A DNA stretch of 64,000 nucleotides. Origin: Quillaja saponaria (Eukaryota; Streptophyta; Magnoliopsida; Fabales; Quillajaceae). The position numbers and the translations under genes were made by a program. A model generated the notes under the pieces. That model saw nothing but the letters and a program-made list of their open reading frames with translations, ran no database searches and was not told where the DNA came from. Shown here piece by piece: positions 11,901-23,040 of the stretch (the stretch's first letter is position 1; each line of letters opens with the position of its first letter). The stretch is taken from the NCBI GenBank assembly GCA_029379385.1, contig CM055613.1, forward strand, positions 13,286,001 through 13,350,000, given 5' to 3'.

Positions 11901-13251
11901 TACTGATCTGCTCCAGTTTATATGTTACTGGTAGTCTGTCTGTTCCATTTTGGTTATAAATAACTAATAAATTTTACCAGTTTTTAGTTTTCATGCTCTG
12001 AGTTTGGCTAATATCACTGGTTCATCTATTTTTCATGATACGTACACTTACACACACATATGTACACAGATATATTTATGTACAAATATGCATATGTAAA
12101 TAGAAAAGTACTATATGCAAGAATTTTTTACAAAAGACTAGACAAAATAACATGGCAATCAATTGTTGCACCACCTACCACCCATGTTTTTGGCAGATTG
12201 TTAATAGTTAACACTGTCACATACACATGCCAAATCAGTTTGTAAGAGTTTGTTTTCTTTTCCCAGTAAAGTTCTTTGTTATTGTAGCATCAGTCTGTCT
12301 CTTCGTAAATTGGCATGTGGGAGAACTTGGACAGGATATCTGCGTGCTCCACTTTTTTGACACATTGTTTTGCACCACATGACGACCTTGTCTAGGTGAC
12401 ACTCAAGTTTGAACATGTATGACCATGCCCTGGTCCAATGACTTTCTGAGCTGAGACATTATTTGGCTTCTTAAATTGGTTGCTCATACCTTCTTTTTTT
12501 TTTTTCCCCCTCTTTTCCCCCCTTGTCTGATAAGCTGTTTTCTGTTGAAGTTAATCTTATGCCAGAAAACTTTTATTTGCAAAAAAAAGAAAACAGAGAA
12601 ACTTGTTGCGAATAAAGGGGTCTACCTTGCAGGTCTTTAGTCTTAAAAGGATTACTATGATCATTTCTAAATTATAACCAACATTGAGTAACTATAGTTT
12701 TGTGGGGCCAATGAACACAGATTACACAGAAAGACACTATTATTTAGCCTGTTCTGTTTTGATGGTCTTGTTGCAGAAAGATGATGAAGACGAGGAGTTA
12801 TGTAGTGTTTTTGTCCCTACAAACCATCTATACATTGGGGATATATTATTAGTGAACTCCAAAGAGATCATAAGGCCAAATCTATCTATTCGAGAAGGGA
12901 TAGGTATGTTTGTGTTAGTTCAGCTACCTATACTGCTTTGCTTTATCCACGTTTAACTCGCACAATCAGTGTTTCCTTGCTTCTTTTACTTCATAACTGT
13001 GCAATCTGCCACTCCCATTCTCCCTCTTCTCTCTCTCCTAAGCCCTCTATGCAATTACAAATGCACACATACAGGCAGGCATAAGTCATGTGTGTGTAAT
13101 CTATATATGTATGTTATTATAATAACCGAATAGTAATGATGATGATGCAGAAATCATTGTTTCTGGGGGAATGACAATGCCCCAAGTAATTTCTCCTATG
13201 GAAAGAGTTGCCAGACAGAATGAGAGAATACCTCTGAACAAAATCATATAA
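6290..13251 (+). CDS. COV/LCV-type DUF502 integral membrane protein
   Basis: Homologue of Arabidopsis CONTINUOUS VASCULAR RING 1 and LIKE-COV proteins, membrane proteins linked to vascular patterning and Golgi/vacuolar trafficking. Exons: 6290-6409, 8636-8688, 8772-8882, 10166-10333, 11769-11866, 12777-12903 and 13151-13251, giving 258 aa once one extra base is discounted. Hallmarks in order: acidic Pro/Ser-rich N-terminus, LQSWVSKKFMTGC, a first membrane segment (VVLFPVAVTFFITWW), a second (GFITSLVFVFLVGVF), then MPFVRHIYSASKQ, PTNHLYIGD and IRPNLSIREGI, ending SLNKRI-like (PLNKII). The 53-bp exon 2 is short but is required for phase. Oddity: exon 3 contains TTT instead of TT at 8870-8872, making TGA the 92nd codon, with the conserved frame (DIFGLGF) continuing after it. 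Two MITEs and a 40-T run lie in introns. COV1 versus LCV subclade is not resolved. Confidence 0.93.
7919..8159. mobile_element. hAT-like MITE in intron 1 of the COV-like gene
   Basis: A 241-bp segment begins TAGGGGTG and ends CACCCCCTA, giving imperfect terminal inverted repeats of the type seen in hAT MITEs. The interior is rich in partly palindromic ATTCAAATTCGAAT phrases, suggesting a hairpin. No coding capacity. A clean 8-bp target duplication was not found, so the exact ends are uncertain. Confidence 0.55.
8956..8995 (+). repeat. Run of 40 T in intron 3 of the COV-like gene
   Basis: Uninterrupted poly-T preceded by CTT/CTTT-rich sequence, about 70 bp after the donor of exon 3. Could be a LINE/SINE tail relic or simple slippage. 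Its length is unlikely to be exact in the assembly. Confidence 0.9.
9583..9835. mobile_element. Stowaway-like MITE in intron 3 of the COV-like gene
   Basis: 253 bp with perfect 10-bp terminal inverted repeats CTCCCTCCAT / ATGGAGGGAG, the signature of Tc1/mariner-type Stowaway MITEs. The right flank is TA as expected for a TA target duplication; the left flank is CA, so one side has mutated. Non-coding. Confidence 0.75.
10679..10883. repeat. Two-copy tandem repeat (~100 bp) in intron 4 of the COV-like gene
   Basis: Units about 10679-10787 and 10788-10883 share AGTATTGGGG, GATCATTGTATGAGGTTACT and TTGTAATTGTAACAGAAGGA in the same order with small indels. Likely a local duplication, or part of an older repeat filling the rest of this intron. 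Confidence 0.8.
10884..11460. repeat. Repeat-like intron filler with a dispersed plant repeat motif
   Basis: No coding exon is present. 11371-11435 holds TCAACTCAACTCAACTAAGCC followed by a TTAAATCCCAAACTAGTTAGGG-like phrase that recurs widely in plant genomes, probably a SINE or MITE fragment. A related phrase (CCCCAATCAATTGGGATTAAG) occurs at about 23712 in the O-fucosyltransferase gene. Family assignment is uncertain. Confidence 0.3.
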
Positions 13252-13470
13252 TGGTATCAAGAAAGGGGCCTTCTTACAGAGTATATGATTTCTTTGGTAT
13301 CATACAGCTATATTTACCATCTAAGCGTAGAAATCTCTTTGGATGAATGAGAACAATGATGTCGATCTGCACTGTGTTATAGTAAGTTGCATACCGCAAT
13401 TTTTCATTCATGTACTACAGTTTCTTCTAGTGAAATGAGCTTGATGCTATAAAATATAAATTTCATTGTT

Positions 13471-14150
13471 GCATTCATTCTCACTCCCTGGCCCCCACCT
13501 CCCAACAACGTGAAACAGAGGGTCATAATCTTAGTTTCCTTCGTCATTTTTATTTTTGGCTAAAAAGACAAATGGTATGAGACATACAAATTAACAAAAA
13601 ATAAAATAAAATGTGGATTCGGTACAGACTTACTTTTATTAAAATAATAACAACAAGGGTGTAGTCAGCGTGAGACATAAGTTTGATTATTGGAAGCATT
13701 CATTCTCACTCCCTGGCCCCCAAGTCCCAACAACGTGAAACAGAGGGTCATAATCTTAGTTTATCTTTGCCAATTTTATAATTTTTTTGGCTAAAAAGGC
13801 AAATGGTATGTGAGACATACAAATTAACAAAAAAAAAAAAAAAAAAAATGGATTCGGTACGGGACTTACTTTTAATAATAATAATAACAACAAAGGTGTA
13901 GTGAGAGTGTGACATAAGTAAGTTTGATTGTTGGAAGCATTCATTCTCACTCCCTGGCCCCCAAGTCCCAACAACGTGAAACAGAGGGCCGTAATCTTTT
14001 CCCTTAGTCAATTCTAATTTTTTTGGCTAAAAAGGCAAATGGTAATTGAGACATACAAATTAACAGGAAAAAAAAATGTGGACTTACTTTTATTAATAAT
14101 AATAACGAACAAGGGTGTAGTGAGCGTGAAATTTAAGTTTGATTATTAGA
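13471..14150. repeat. Three-copy tandem repeat, unit about 225-241 bp
   Basis: Units start at about 13471, 13696 and 13937, each opening GCATTCATTCTCACTCCCTG and running through CCCAACAACGTGAAACAGAG, GGCTAAAAA, an ATGGTA..GAGACATACAAATTAAC phrase and a TTATTAA(TAA)n stretch to AGTTTGATTATTGGAA. Copies differ by small indels and homopolymer length. It begins about 220 bp beyond the COV-like stop codon, so unit 1 may lie in the 3' UTR. No protein coding. Confidence 0.9.
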
Positions 14151-15541
14151 ACAGACAATTGTTAAAAAAGTTTTTCAATCGCACGATAGATCTCAAAGAG
14201 AAACTTGAAAGATCAAAAAGATAAAAATATAAAAATGTGTTGTAATTGGATCCTATAATCATAAAATAGTTTTATCTACCAACAAGGGTTGGGTGGTAAG
14301 TAAGCTATATTTGGAGAAAAAATAAAATTGCTCTATCTAAATTAGTGAAAACTAAGGGTTTTAAAAAATAATTTTGAACAAATACTAAAAAAACTCAATT
14401 TTATATTCGAAGTATTAAAAGGCCTCATTTTTTTTTGGTACAGTAAAAGGCCTCATTTTTATTTCTTTACAAATACTTGTTTTTTCTATATTTCCACTCA
14501 CAGTTAGATTCTTAATCTTAATAGCAATATATTTTACTCAGTTTTTTTAATTTTATTATATTATTTTTAATAAAATATCAAAAGAAATGTTTTACACAAA
14601 TACTAATACATTTTTATATTAAATAAAATAAGCTTGAATTTTTTATTTATTTTATTTTATATCATGATATGAACTCTAAAATAAAAACTTGTGTGAATTT
14701 AAAAGATAAATTCAACATTTGTGAAAGTAAAAACTAAACAAGTAATATATATAAATCTAGTTTTTAAAATAATATTTTTTAAGAGAAAAAAAAAAACTAT
14801 TATGAAATTAGAGGATGAAAATATCTTATTAACTTTTAGATTTTTTTTATTCTTTCTTTAATAATTATATTAAAATGTATTCGTTTTTTAATTTATATTA
14901 TATGATTTATTTTATTTAGAAAAATATACTAATTAATTATTATTTTGAACCTAAAACATTTACAAAAATGTAAAGATAAAAATGATAAGAAAGTATTTTA
15001 TTTTAATGCTTAAGACTTATTTGAATGAAAATTTTAATTATGATTTATTTGTTTTATTACTTTTTAGTAATATTATAATTTTTTAAATATATTATTAGAA
15101 ATTCATAAGTCAACTTTTATGTGTATAAACTATTTTCTATTCATATAGAGGAGGGGAAGTGTCATATTCCCTAAATTTGGGATATTAGTGTGATCTCAGT
15201 AACGCCATTTACGACCAGGCCAGAAAATCGCAGCTGGTGACTTAACAGAATAGTCCGCCGACGAATCCACCTAGGTTAACCCTCATCCTCTTCGAGAGAC
15301 TCATATTGGGAGTTCCTTGAGGATAATTGCAAGCACCACGTCCCAATTGTGGGCGACTAGTGAGTGCGGGCATTGAAAGGATGGTTATAGGTTGGGATGA
15401 GGACACTTAGCCATATCAGGAGTTGGTATGAACATCTCTGGCACTATGTTTGGTGATAGATGAGGGTTGAGGTTCCATTCCCTTGTGCAAAATTAACTTA
15501 TGAATTAAAAAACCCATGTGAGATTAAAAGATGTGATGGGG
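14151..15541. other. Intergenic: AT-rich DNA with one GC-richer island
   Basis: 14160-15150 is extremely AT-rich and featureless. 15160-15480 is clearly richer in G and C (for example around GTCCGCCGACGAATCCACC and GGGCGACTAGTGAGTGCGGG) but has no long open frame and no match that I recognise. It directly precedes the left long terminal repeat, so it may be a remnant of another transposable element. Confidence 0.5.
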
Positions 15542-15780
15542 TGTTATAGATACAATTCTGAAAATGAGTTTGGATGAAGAATTGAGGGGGGAGGAGAAGA
15601 ATTTGAGAGAGAAACAAAGACTTCACTAACATTCAAGACAAGTTATAAAAATCAAATTGCCTTAAGTAGGCTACTAGACAAATTCCAATTACGATTTAAT
15701 CCCTACTCAAGGATTAAAATACAATTTAGTCCTTGAACCCAACTAGTACATATCAAATACCCTGTCAAATTACACTTGTC
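15542..15780 (-). repeat. Left LTR (3' LTR of the minus-strand element)
   Basis: Diverged direct repeat of 20444-20690, with the same order of conserved blocks. It begins TGTTATAGATACAATTC against TGATAGATACAATTC in the other copy. The inner end is uncertain because the expected polypurine tract is not clear. Confidence 0.55.
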
Positions 15781-16055
15781 CTGAAGTGTCAAGTGTTGCT
15801 ACGAAACAGAAAACCTTATTGAGTACGCTGGCCAGTCCCTTTTGCAGTTCCTCCAAGCTGATAGCATACATATTGGCCATCAAAACTTGTGCTACTCGAT
15901 GAGAAGACACAATACTATCCACCCACTTCCATGCTTGGTTTTCCCATTTTCTAACAGTAAAGAGCTTGCAAAGAACTTCACTTTTGCTCTCAAACTCATA
16001 AGAAAAACCAGCTGTGTTTCTTCCACATGGCTACCCTAGTCATAACTCTTGTTAG

Positions 16056-16864
16056 TTAGGAAGGAACATGTGTTAGACCATACAAATTCACATGATTCCA
16101 ATCCAGTCCACAACTTCTTGGACAACAAATGAAGTGCCCCTCATAGGTCAAAACTCCACCAAAAACATCTAAAATAGCTCCCTTCATTTGCCCTTGTACA
16201 ACTTCATTTTCATTCATAACTTTACAAGCGAAACTTGTCTTGTATTCCTTAAGTCCTACCACTTTATTTCCCCATGAAAGCTTTCGCCCCACCACATCTC
16301 TACTTGAGGCCATGCCACATTCGTTGCATGCTCATTGGATCCACTATTAAAAAAGAAGCTCCCAATTTCATTTGCCAGTTTCACTTGTGGTTTCACATTT
16401 TCCAGGGGCCATGAGTCAAAGCTAAACGAGCAGTTACCATCCTAGCTACACCGCAAAGATCATATAAAATGGCTTTAATCTAATTTTCCAATCTCTTGAA
16501 CTTGTCATGTTCTTTCACGGCCTCTATCTTATACCTGATTTGATGTAACCTGGTTAAGCTTGTAATATCCTTATCAGTCAGTAATAAACCTCTCGTGACC
16601 ACCAACTATCATTTTTACACTCTCTACTCCCATCTCATTCCCATCAACTGCACGGCTCCTATTAGAAAATCAAGTGACCTGAAATTTCTGGGTAACTTTC
16701 ACATATTGATGCTTGACATTCGGAAGGTGAAACATCGAACACTGTGTTTTCACCCTTGTGGTAAGGGATGAGCTCATAACTTCCACAAGATATTGGATTG
16801 AAGGTGAACATTGCCTCAGCATTGGATACAGTATGATAGAGAGCTTCTCTTTTCCCAGGGGCAC
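16056..16864 (-). pseudogene. Degenerate coding-like segment of unknown type inside the LTR element
   Basis: Open stretches on the element's sense strand: 16313-16056 (with SFACKVMNENEVVQGQMKG and HFICCPRSCGLDWNHVNLYG) and 16860-16675 in another frame (ALYHTVSNAEAMFTFNPIS, then a Cys-containing tail). They look like broken protein-coding DNA rather than chance frames because composition and polarity alternate as in real proteins. I recognise neither as a retroelement domain nor as a host gene. Confidence 0.3.
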
Positions 16865-17219
16865 TACCAGAACCTTGGGGACGTTACATCAGAAACATCA
16901 TCAGAATATAGATAAATATGGACACCCATAATTGGATTTCCTTAGCAACAACAAATCCAATAATGTTATATCCAGGGACAAAAAAACTATTGTCAACTAC
17001 CTCATTTCCAAACCTCTATTTAAATTTTCAGATCAGGATGTGAAACACGCAAATGATATTTTCCTGAAATTATATTGGTAAATAATTAACTCCCTTTGCA
17101 GAAGTTAAAATAGATGAGAAAAGACCACTAGCAGAAGTCAAAGTGCCACAAGGATTCAAATGTGCATGCAGGTCTTCACTAATAACACCTTCCACTTAAC
17201 TATTAATTGACTCCCCTTT

Positions 17220-18703
17220 CACTACAAGAATTAATGTTATCCTTTGGGGCTGTCTCGGATAAAACTGTCTCGATACAATTATATATGACTAGTTTTGATT
17301 CATCTCGGATAAACCATCTTGAATATAGTTATTCGTAACGATGGTGGCCATCTCAGAAAAGAGCATCATGGATAATATTATTCGAGACGGTCCCTTAATT
17401 ATATACTTACGGTTTTTCGGGCCTGTCTCAGCAAAATTGACAAATATTTTGAATTATTTGAGACGGTCCTTTCATTATACACGACGGTTTTGGGCCGTCT
17501 CGGATAATTGACAAATATTTTGAATTGTTTTTTTATCCTTAATGCAGTGTTTTATTTGCTGTGTTTATTTTCCTAGAAGCTTTTCATGAAAACTTCTCAG
17601 AACACATTTCTTTTTCATATTCTTCTCTTTTTCGAAGTTATATTTCTAAATTGCCTAAATCGTTTTTGAATTGCCCAAATCGTTTGCTGCCTCTATGTTA
17701 AGTTCTCCAATTTCTTCTTCTTTCCTCTGATTTAGAAACTTAGGCATTGAATTTGTAGGGAAACTCATGATGAGGCACATGATTTGGAATCTATATGTAT
17801 ATGGGTTTTGTTGTGACTTCTCTAAATGTTGATTTTGTGTTGTGAAATTAGGGTTTCGTAATTATGAATTTTGCATGTGAATTTTTAAAATAAGCAATAT
17901 GTTTAACTTGCTCACTTAGAAGTGTTATGTTTCGAATTGATTTTGTAGAACTTGCTTACTTCCTCTTCTATGGCTGTCAACCCTCAAGTTGATGATAATG
18001 CTGAAGCCAATGCTAATATTGACTGAAGACGATGATATTGATGCACATCTTACTGACGATTGACTATATTGTATACTCCTTTTGAAAACTACTGTTTGAA
18101 TTTATATTTAACTTTGTATTTTGATATTTTGTTAAGAATATCATGAAGTTTAATGGTAACTAGATTTGTGGTTACTTTGCACATCTTGTGAAGTTTAATA
18201 CTTTATACTTTGTAATGGATTTTGTATTTTAATATTTTGGTGAATAAAGGAATTACTTGAATGATTTGTTGTAATTTATGAATACATAACTAGGTTTATA
18301 AAATTAGGGAGACCAAAGAAATTTGAAAATAAAGTACAGGTGAAATTACTTATCTACGACTGGGAAAAATAAAAAATAAATATATTATCTGAGATGGCTA
18401 TCCCATTATCTGAGATGATAGTTTTGGCATCTTTTTCGTCAAACTTATCCAAAGTGGTATTTTTTTTTCATCTCTGATAATAAACTGTCTCGGATAATTT
18501 AGGCGGAAAAATGTAGTCAAAACTTATCCAAGACGGGCAAAAAGGCTGTCTCGAATAATGAGATAGTTGTCTCATATAGTTATTATCTAAGACTTGCATC
18601 TCGGATAATCATTATCAATGACGGGAGTGATAGTATCCGAGATGGTTTTGACATTATTCAAGACCATTTTGAGCTGTCTTGGATAAATACTTCTCTTATA
18701 ATG
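17220..18703. mobile_element. Non-autonomous CACTA (En/Spm-type) transposon nested in the LTR element
   Basis: Begins CACTACAAGAATTA and ends CTCTTATAATG, an imperfect inverted match to the CACTACAAGAAA terminus typical of plant CACTA elements. Both subterminal regions (about 17240-17510 and 18380-18690) are packed with direct and inverted copies of (G)TCTCGGATAA or AGACGG variants, the usual layout of transposase-binding subterminal repeats. The middle (17520-18370) is AT-rich with no transposase. The left flank is TTT and a T run follows the right end, so a 3-bp target duplication is plausible but not provable. Confidence 0.72.
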
Positions 18704-19702
18704 GTTTTTTTTTTTTTGTTTTCCCCCAAAATGATTGTTGCAAAAATCTAAACCTCTAACAGCATTATAATAGAACCCAAAGGTAGCATGAGCTAACACC
18801 AGAAACTTGCATATTCATATCTTGAAGTTGTGTTAGAGGTGAATCCAAGAATCCGAAAAACAGAAACGCTGGTTGGCTAGCCCCTCACTCCTTGAGGTGG
18901 ATTGTTGAACTCACAGAGAGATTGAGAGAAGAAAAGAAGTAGAAAGACAAATGGCAGATTACACTACGAATTTGGATCTTATACTAGTTAATTCCAGCTA
19001 ACTAACCAATTGCTAGCTAACAACTTATAACAGAATGAACTAACAGACAACTACCATAACAGACTTGCTGAACAAACTCTACGATTGTCTTAATCTTCTT
19101 GGCCATTTCATTAATTGAAACGCAGCGTTCTTCTATTGTTACTGGGCTTCTCTTGTAATTGCTTCTTCAGGCCCATTTATTGAATGACCCGTATCAAGTT
19201 GTTTAGCCATGATTGCTAAGAATTACTCCTTAAAAGGAGTGTATTTAGTAGTACCATGGTCAAGTTGTTGAAAAGCATATGATTGTTTGAACATGATACC
19301 AGACTTTTCAAAAATTAATTTTGAGGAGATGCTTGATGCCATAAACAGATTTGTCATGTTTTGAACCATCAAAGATTCTTCACTTTTAATCACAGACCAA
19401 AGTACATCTAGTCTCACGATCACCTAATTGTCCTTCAAATTTTGAACACCCTCTTAAGGTTAGGGATACCATTTACCGAATCGGGAACATAGAAATAGCT
19501 ATCCAACATAAAATTTCTCAACCTTGACAAGAGCACCATAATAATTTTATGAAAATGTGAATTTCCAAGCAAACACATAGTGCTATTCAAGGTAGACATT
19601 CTAATATTTTGGTATGAATCATTTGAGAGATCATTCAAATCCATTCCTAGCAGTGATTTAACATCAAACTGGAATAATTTTTTTTTTTGGGTAGAGTTAG
19701 CA

Positions 19703-20263
19703 TTAATACCTGGGTCTGATCCCTGAATTCCTTTGCCTTGTCCAAGATTGAACTTGAGATGTATTTTCATAGCCATGCTTAACTATAATGCCACAAGTGC
19801 CAAGTTCAGAATCAAACATCGTTTGTTGTTGGATCGGAGCGGGCTCAGTGGAACCCTCCATTTCCGAGACTTCAACAGAACTTAGAGTGTATAAAAGTGT
19901 GAAAGCTTTCTCAGTGCAATCTTGATTGTTGGATTCGTGAGGGAAATCATGCCTGTTAACCTCAGGAAGCAAATCTTGCTCACTAGATTTAGCTTCCTCC
20001 ATTTTAAATATAATATCATTGGCTTTAGTTCCGGATGGAATTTCATCCAACATTTGGTGAGCATCATCCGTTCCTGCATCATGAGTCTCAGGCTCTTCGA
20101 TTTCATTGTCTACAATTACAAATGGAGTAGGAGATTCATCAAACAGTTGGTGTGAATAATTTCTTCTTGTGTTTTGAATTTCAGATCCTTTTTTTCCCCT
20201 ATTTCTTTGTTGTAAGAGTAGTTCCTTTAATTCCTTGAATCCAGTAGTCAATGTGTTACTCAT
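19703..20263 (-). CDS. Gag-like frame of the LTR element
   Basis: 186-residue frame beginning MSNTLTTGFKELKELLLQQ, about 170 bp inside the primer-binding site and in the element's sense direction. It is preceded by an open coiled-coil-like stretch (WETRHQKLIVKLEARDGRLE) lacking an obvious upstream ATG, so the true start may be earlier. The sequence is polar and acidic with a basic start, as in many plant retroelement gag N-termini. No zinc knuckle is visible. No specific family is claimed. Confidence 0.4.
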   Translation of the reverse strand: MSNTLTTGFKELKELLLQQRNRGKKGSEIQNTRRNYSHQLFDESPTPFVIVDNEIEEPETHDAGTDDAHQMLDEIPSGTKANDIIFKMEEAKSSEQDLLPEVNRHDFPHESNNQDCTEKAFTLLYTLSSVEVSEMEGSTEPAPIQQQTMFDSELGTCGIIVKHGYENTSQVQSWTRQRNSGIRPRY

Positions 20264-20430
20264 TAGCTCTAATCTTCCATCCCTGGCTTCTAATTTTACA
20301 ATGAGCTTCTGATGCCTAGTTTCCCATTGGTTGTTGTCTATGGCTGCCGAGATTGGAGATTTCTGATTTACTTTTTCTGGTATTGATTTGTAGTTGAGTT
20401 TGGGTACCCACCATTGATGCCAAGATCAAT

Positions 20431-20442
20431 GCTCTGATATCA
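20431..20442 (-). other. Primer-binding-site-like sequence
   Basis: TGATATCAGAGC on the minus strand, one mismatch from the standard plant tRNA-iMet complement TGGTATCAGAGC, separated by one base from the LTR end (..TATCTATCA). It gives the element's orientation. Confidence 0.6.
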
Positions 20443-20690
20443 ATGATAGATACAATTCAAGAAATGAAAGGGAAATAAGCTTGCAAGAAGAATTTGAGAA
20501 AGGAACAGAAGCTTCACTAACATTCAATACTAGTTGTAGAAGGAAATGAAATTCCCTTAAGTAGGCTACTAGACAAACTCCAATTACGATTTAACCCCTA
20601 TTCAAATATTAAAAATACAATTCAGTCTCTAAACCCAAATAGTACATATCAAGTGATAACACATTTGTCTTAGGAAAAATAAGTGACAAG

Positions 20691-21380
20691 ACATTTGTAG
20701 GTTGAAATGGGATCAAATGCTCGAGATTGAAACCATTTGTAATATTCCAAGAAGACAAAATGTGAAGAGAGTGAGAAACAAAAGTCTTGGCTTTTTGTAG
20801 TTGGTGATGCCATATAATTTATTCCCGATGATTTCTTAAGCCAAACATCTTTCTCGGAAGGTGTTTGGCTTCCGAGAAAGTGAAAGAAAAAGCAAAGAAT
20901 TTGTTATTTTTAATTATTTTTTAAATTTAAAAATATTTATGCTTTATGAATTTTTCATATAATTTTTTTTAAAATTAATTTTTTATATTATTATAAAAAC
21001 CGTGTCAAATATTTTATTTGTTTATTAGTCATGTGATGGATCATATAATTTTTTATCTATTTTTATTATTTGGAAAGTAATTTGAATGGAATGTGACGAC
21101 AGTGACTTATTTGAAGTAGTTTTATAATTATAGAAGTTTAATTGTAATAAATTGAAGTATAAGGTCTAAAGTGAATTATAAGTTAAATTATGAGGTCTAA
21201 AGTATAATATAACTTAGATTATAATAACGCTAATAAAAATAGGCGAAATTAGCTTTCGGTTTACAGATCTCCTTTTCAAACCATTTGGTCAAGCGGGTCT
21301 GGATATGGATCTTGTTAAGGGGCCCGCTTCTTCGAAAACAAAAATAGAAAACTGCTCGTCGTTTACATCTCTTCCCCTTT
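20691..21380. other. Intergenic region upstream of the O-fucosyltransferase gene
   Basis: AT-rich DNA containing a short inverted repeat (CTTTCTCGGAAG / CTTCCGAGAAAG at about 20850-20880). From about 21240 the sequence becomes promoter-like ahead of a pyrimidine-rich leader. No coding signal. Confidence 0.5.
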
Positions 21381-21381
21381 C

Positions 21382-21402
21382 CTCTCTCTCTCTCTCTCTC
21401 TC
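21382..21402 (+). repeat. (CT)n tract in the presumed leader/promoter
   Basis: Ten or so CT dinucleotides, a common feature of plant core promoters and 5' leaders. A consensus donor (GTAAGTTCCC) follows at 21610 and an acceptor (CTTTTAG) at about 22978, so a 5'-UTR intron of roughly 1.4 kb is likely before the ATG at 23041. Confidence 0.6.
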
Positions 21403-23040
21403 GACGACTTTAACTATAAGCAACAGACGGCTCTTTATTTATTTTTAATTAGTAAGTGAGTGTAATTTACTCATTTCTTGAATACATCTGAAAACAGAGA
21501 AGAGAAACTTTGCTTTAAGCAAGAACCGGCGATACTGGCCTACTGCCACCACATCTTTCTCTCAATATCTGTCTTTCCGGCTCTTTCTAACAGCTATATG
21601 CAGGCCGGTAAGTTCCCGTCTGTTCTGACCCTGATATGATCAATCAGGTTTGGAGTTTTCTTTTGATTCAATCTTGGAACGTTGATTTTCGATTGGGGAC
21701 GACAGTTTCGGATTCTGGTAACTTTGGGATTAAATATGTATTGGGAAGTGGTTGGCGCAGGCTGCTTTTTTGATAGAATTCCCGTGACAAATGCTGTCTT
21801 CTTGATATGTTGTTTGCTTATACTGGGTTCTGTTTAGTTGCTTTTCTAATGTTCTCTGCTTAATTTTGTTAACATAATTTCTGATTAGTTATTCTTTGTT
21901 GTTTGTCTGTCCTCCTCTTTGTTGGCCAATTTCGTTCTTTGATGAAAATTGGGGCATTAAAAGTCTTACAGTAAATATGACAATGACAAACTGTTCTCTA
22001 ATGGTAAAAGGAAATAAGATTTTGTGGTCTGTAACTCAAGTGTAAATCCACTAAACAAGTCTAAATATTGTGTTTATAAACATAGTATGTTGCTTATGTT
22101 AACTCCATATTTTTCTTGGGCCCCTTAGGTACTGAGAACTCAGTTAACATTAGTACTGGTGGCCTGTCATAAATTTGATTTAGATTTCATCCATTATTAA
22201 AGAATTTGGTTAATAAAGCTAATAGCAGCATCTTGTGGATTTATATGCGTGATACTAGGTAATCCCTTTTATCTGGCTGGAACACAGATTTTTGTCAACC
22301 AAAGTACTTCTCACAAGCCATACATCACACTTGATATATTATCCATTTCCCCTCCTTCACCTCCTATTCCATTTTCAATTCTATCAAGAAAAGCCAAAAA
22401 GAAAGACTTATAACAAAAAAAAATTAGAAGAAATATACACAAAGAAGTTACTCACAAAATCCAAGATCCAGACCACATGTTTGCATTATACTTCCCTTGG
22501 AATAATTGTATTCTGTTTGTTTTCTGCTCACCTTGGATAATATTAGAAAACTCCAGTAGGAAATGTTCTTCAAAGTAGCACCACGACATTTTGTTTCTTA
22601 CATAATTCTTGATTATTGGGAAAACTCTCCATTCTTTCTCATCTATACCAAAGGGAGCTACGTCTTTTGATCTTTTAGTGTGTGCCCTCCACTTCGTTTT
22701 CCAGAATTACCTTATTGAATTTTTATATTTGAGCTAGTAACAACTCTCAATTCAAGTTGGCAGGAGACTTCTCTTTCAAGCTCCTTCATGTCATTGCTGA
22801 GGTTAAATTCAATGATTACAATCGGAAGTTATTGCTATTAAATATTGAATTCTACTTGTCTGGATTTCATTGATAACTTGATTAGGTTATTGTCTTCTGT
22901 GACTATTTTCTACTCATAACATTCAAATTTATAATAACATTCTGATGCTTGCATTTGTATGTATTCTTTCCTTTTAGATGCCAAGGATAAAACCAGAGTC
23001 AGTTGCTGCAGGACTTTGGATGTAATATTACCTACCCAAG

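Larger units (their letters stand above)
15542..20690 (-). mobile_element. Degenerate non-autonomous LTR retrotransposon, with nested CACTA
   Basis: Two diverged direct repeats (about 15542-15780 and 20444-20690) share AAGTAGGCTACTAGACAAA, CCAATTACGATTTAA and TAGTACATATCAA in the same order. Just inside the right repeat, 20431-20442 reads TGATATCAGAGC on the minus strand, one mismatch from the initiator-Met primer-binding site TGGTATCAGAGC, so the element is transcribed leftwards. A gag-like frame lies at 20263-19703. No reverse transcriptase, integrase or protease was recognised in the ~3.4 kb of internal DNA left after removing the 1.5-kb CACTA insertion. The outer ends and target duplication could not be fixed. 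Confidence 0.65.

Noticed and set aside
13471..14150. CRISPR-like spaced repeat
   Set aside because: Units are ~230 bp contiguous duplications with no short repeat/spacer structure, and the genome is a plant.
18840..19200. Possible second, solo LTR (GAGAGATTGAGAGAAGAAAAG region)
   Set aside because: Composition resembles plant LTRs, but no second copy, terminal TG..CA pair or primer site was found in the window.
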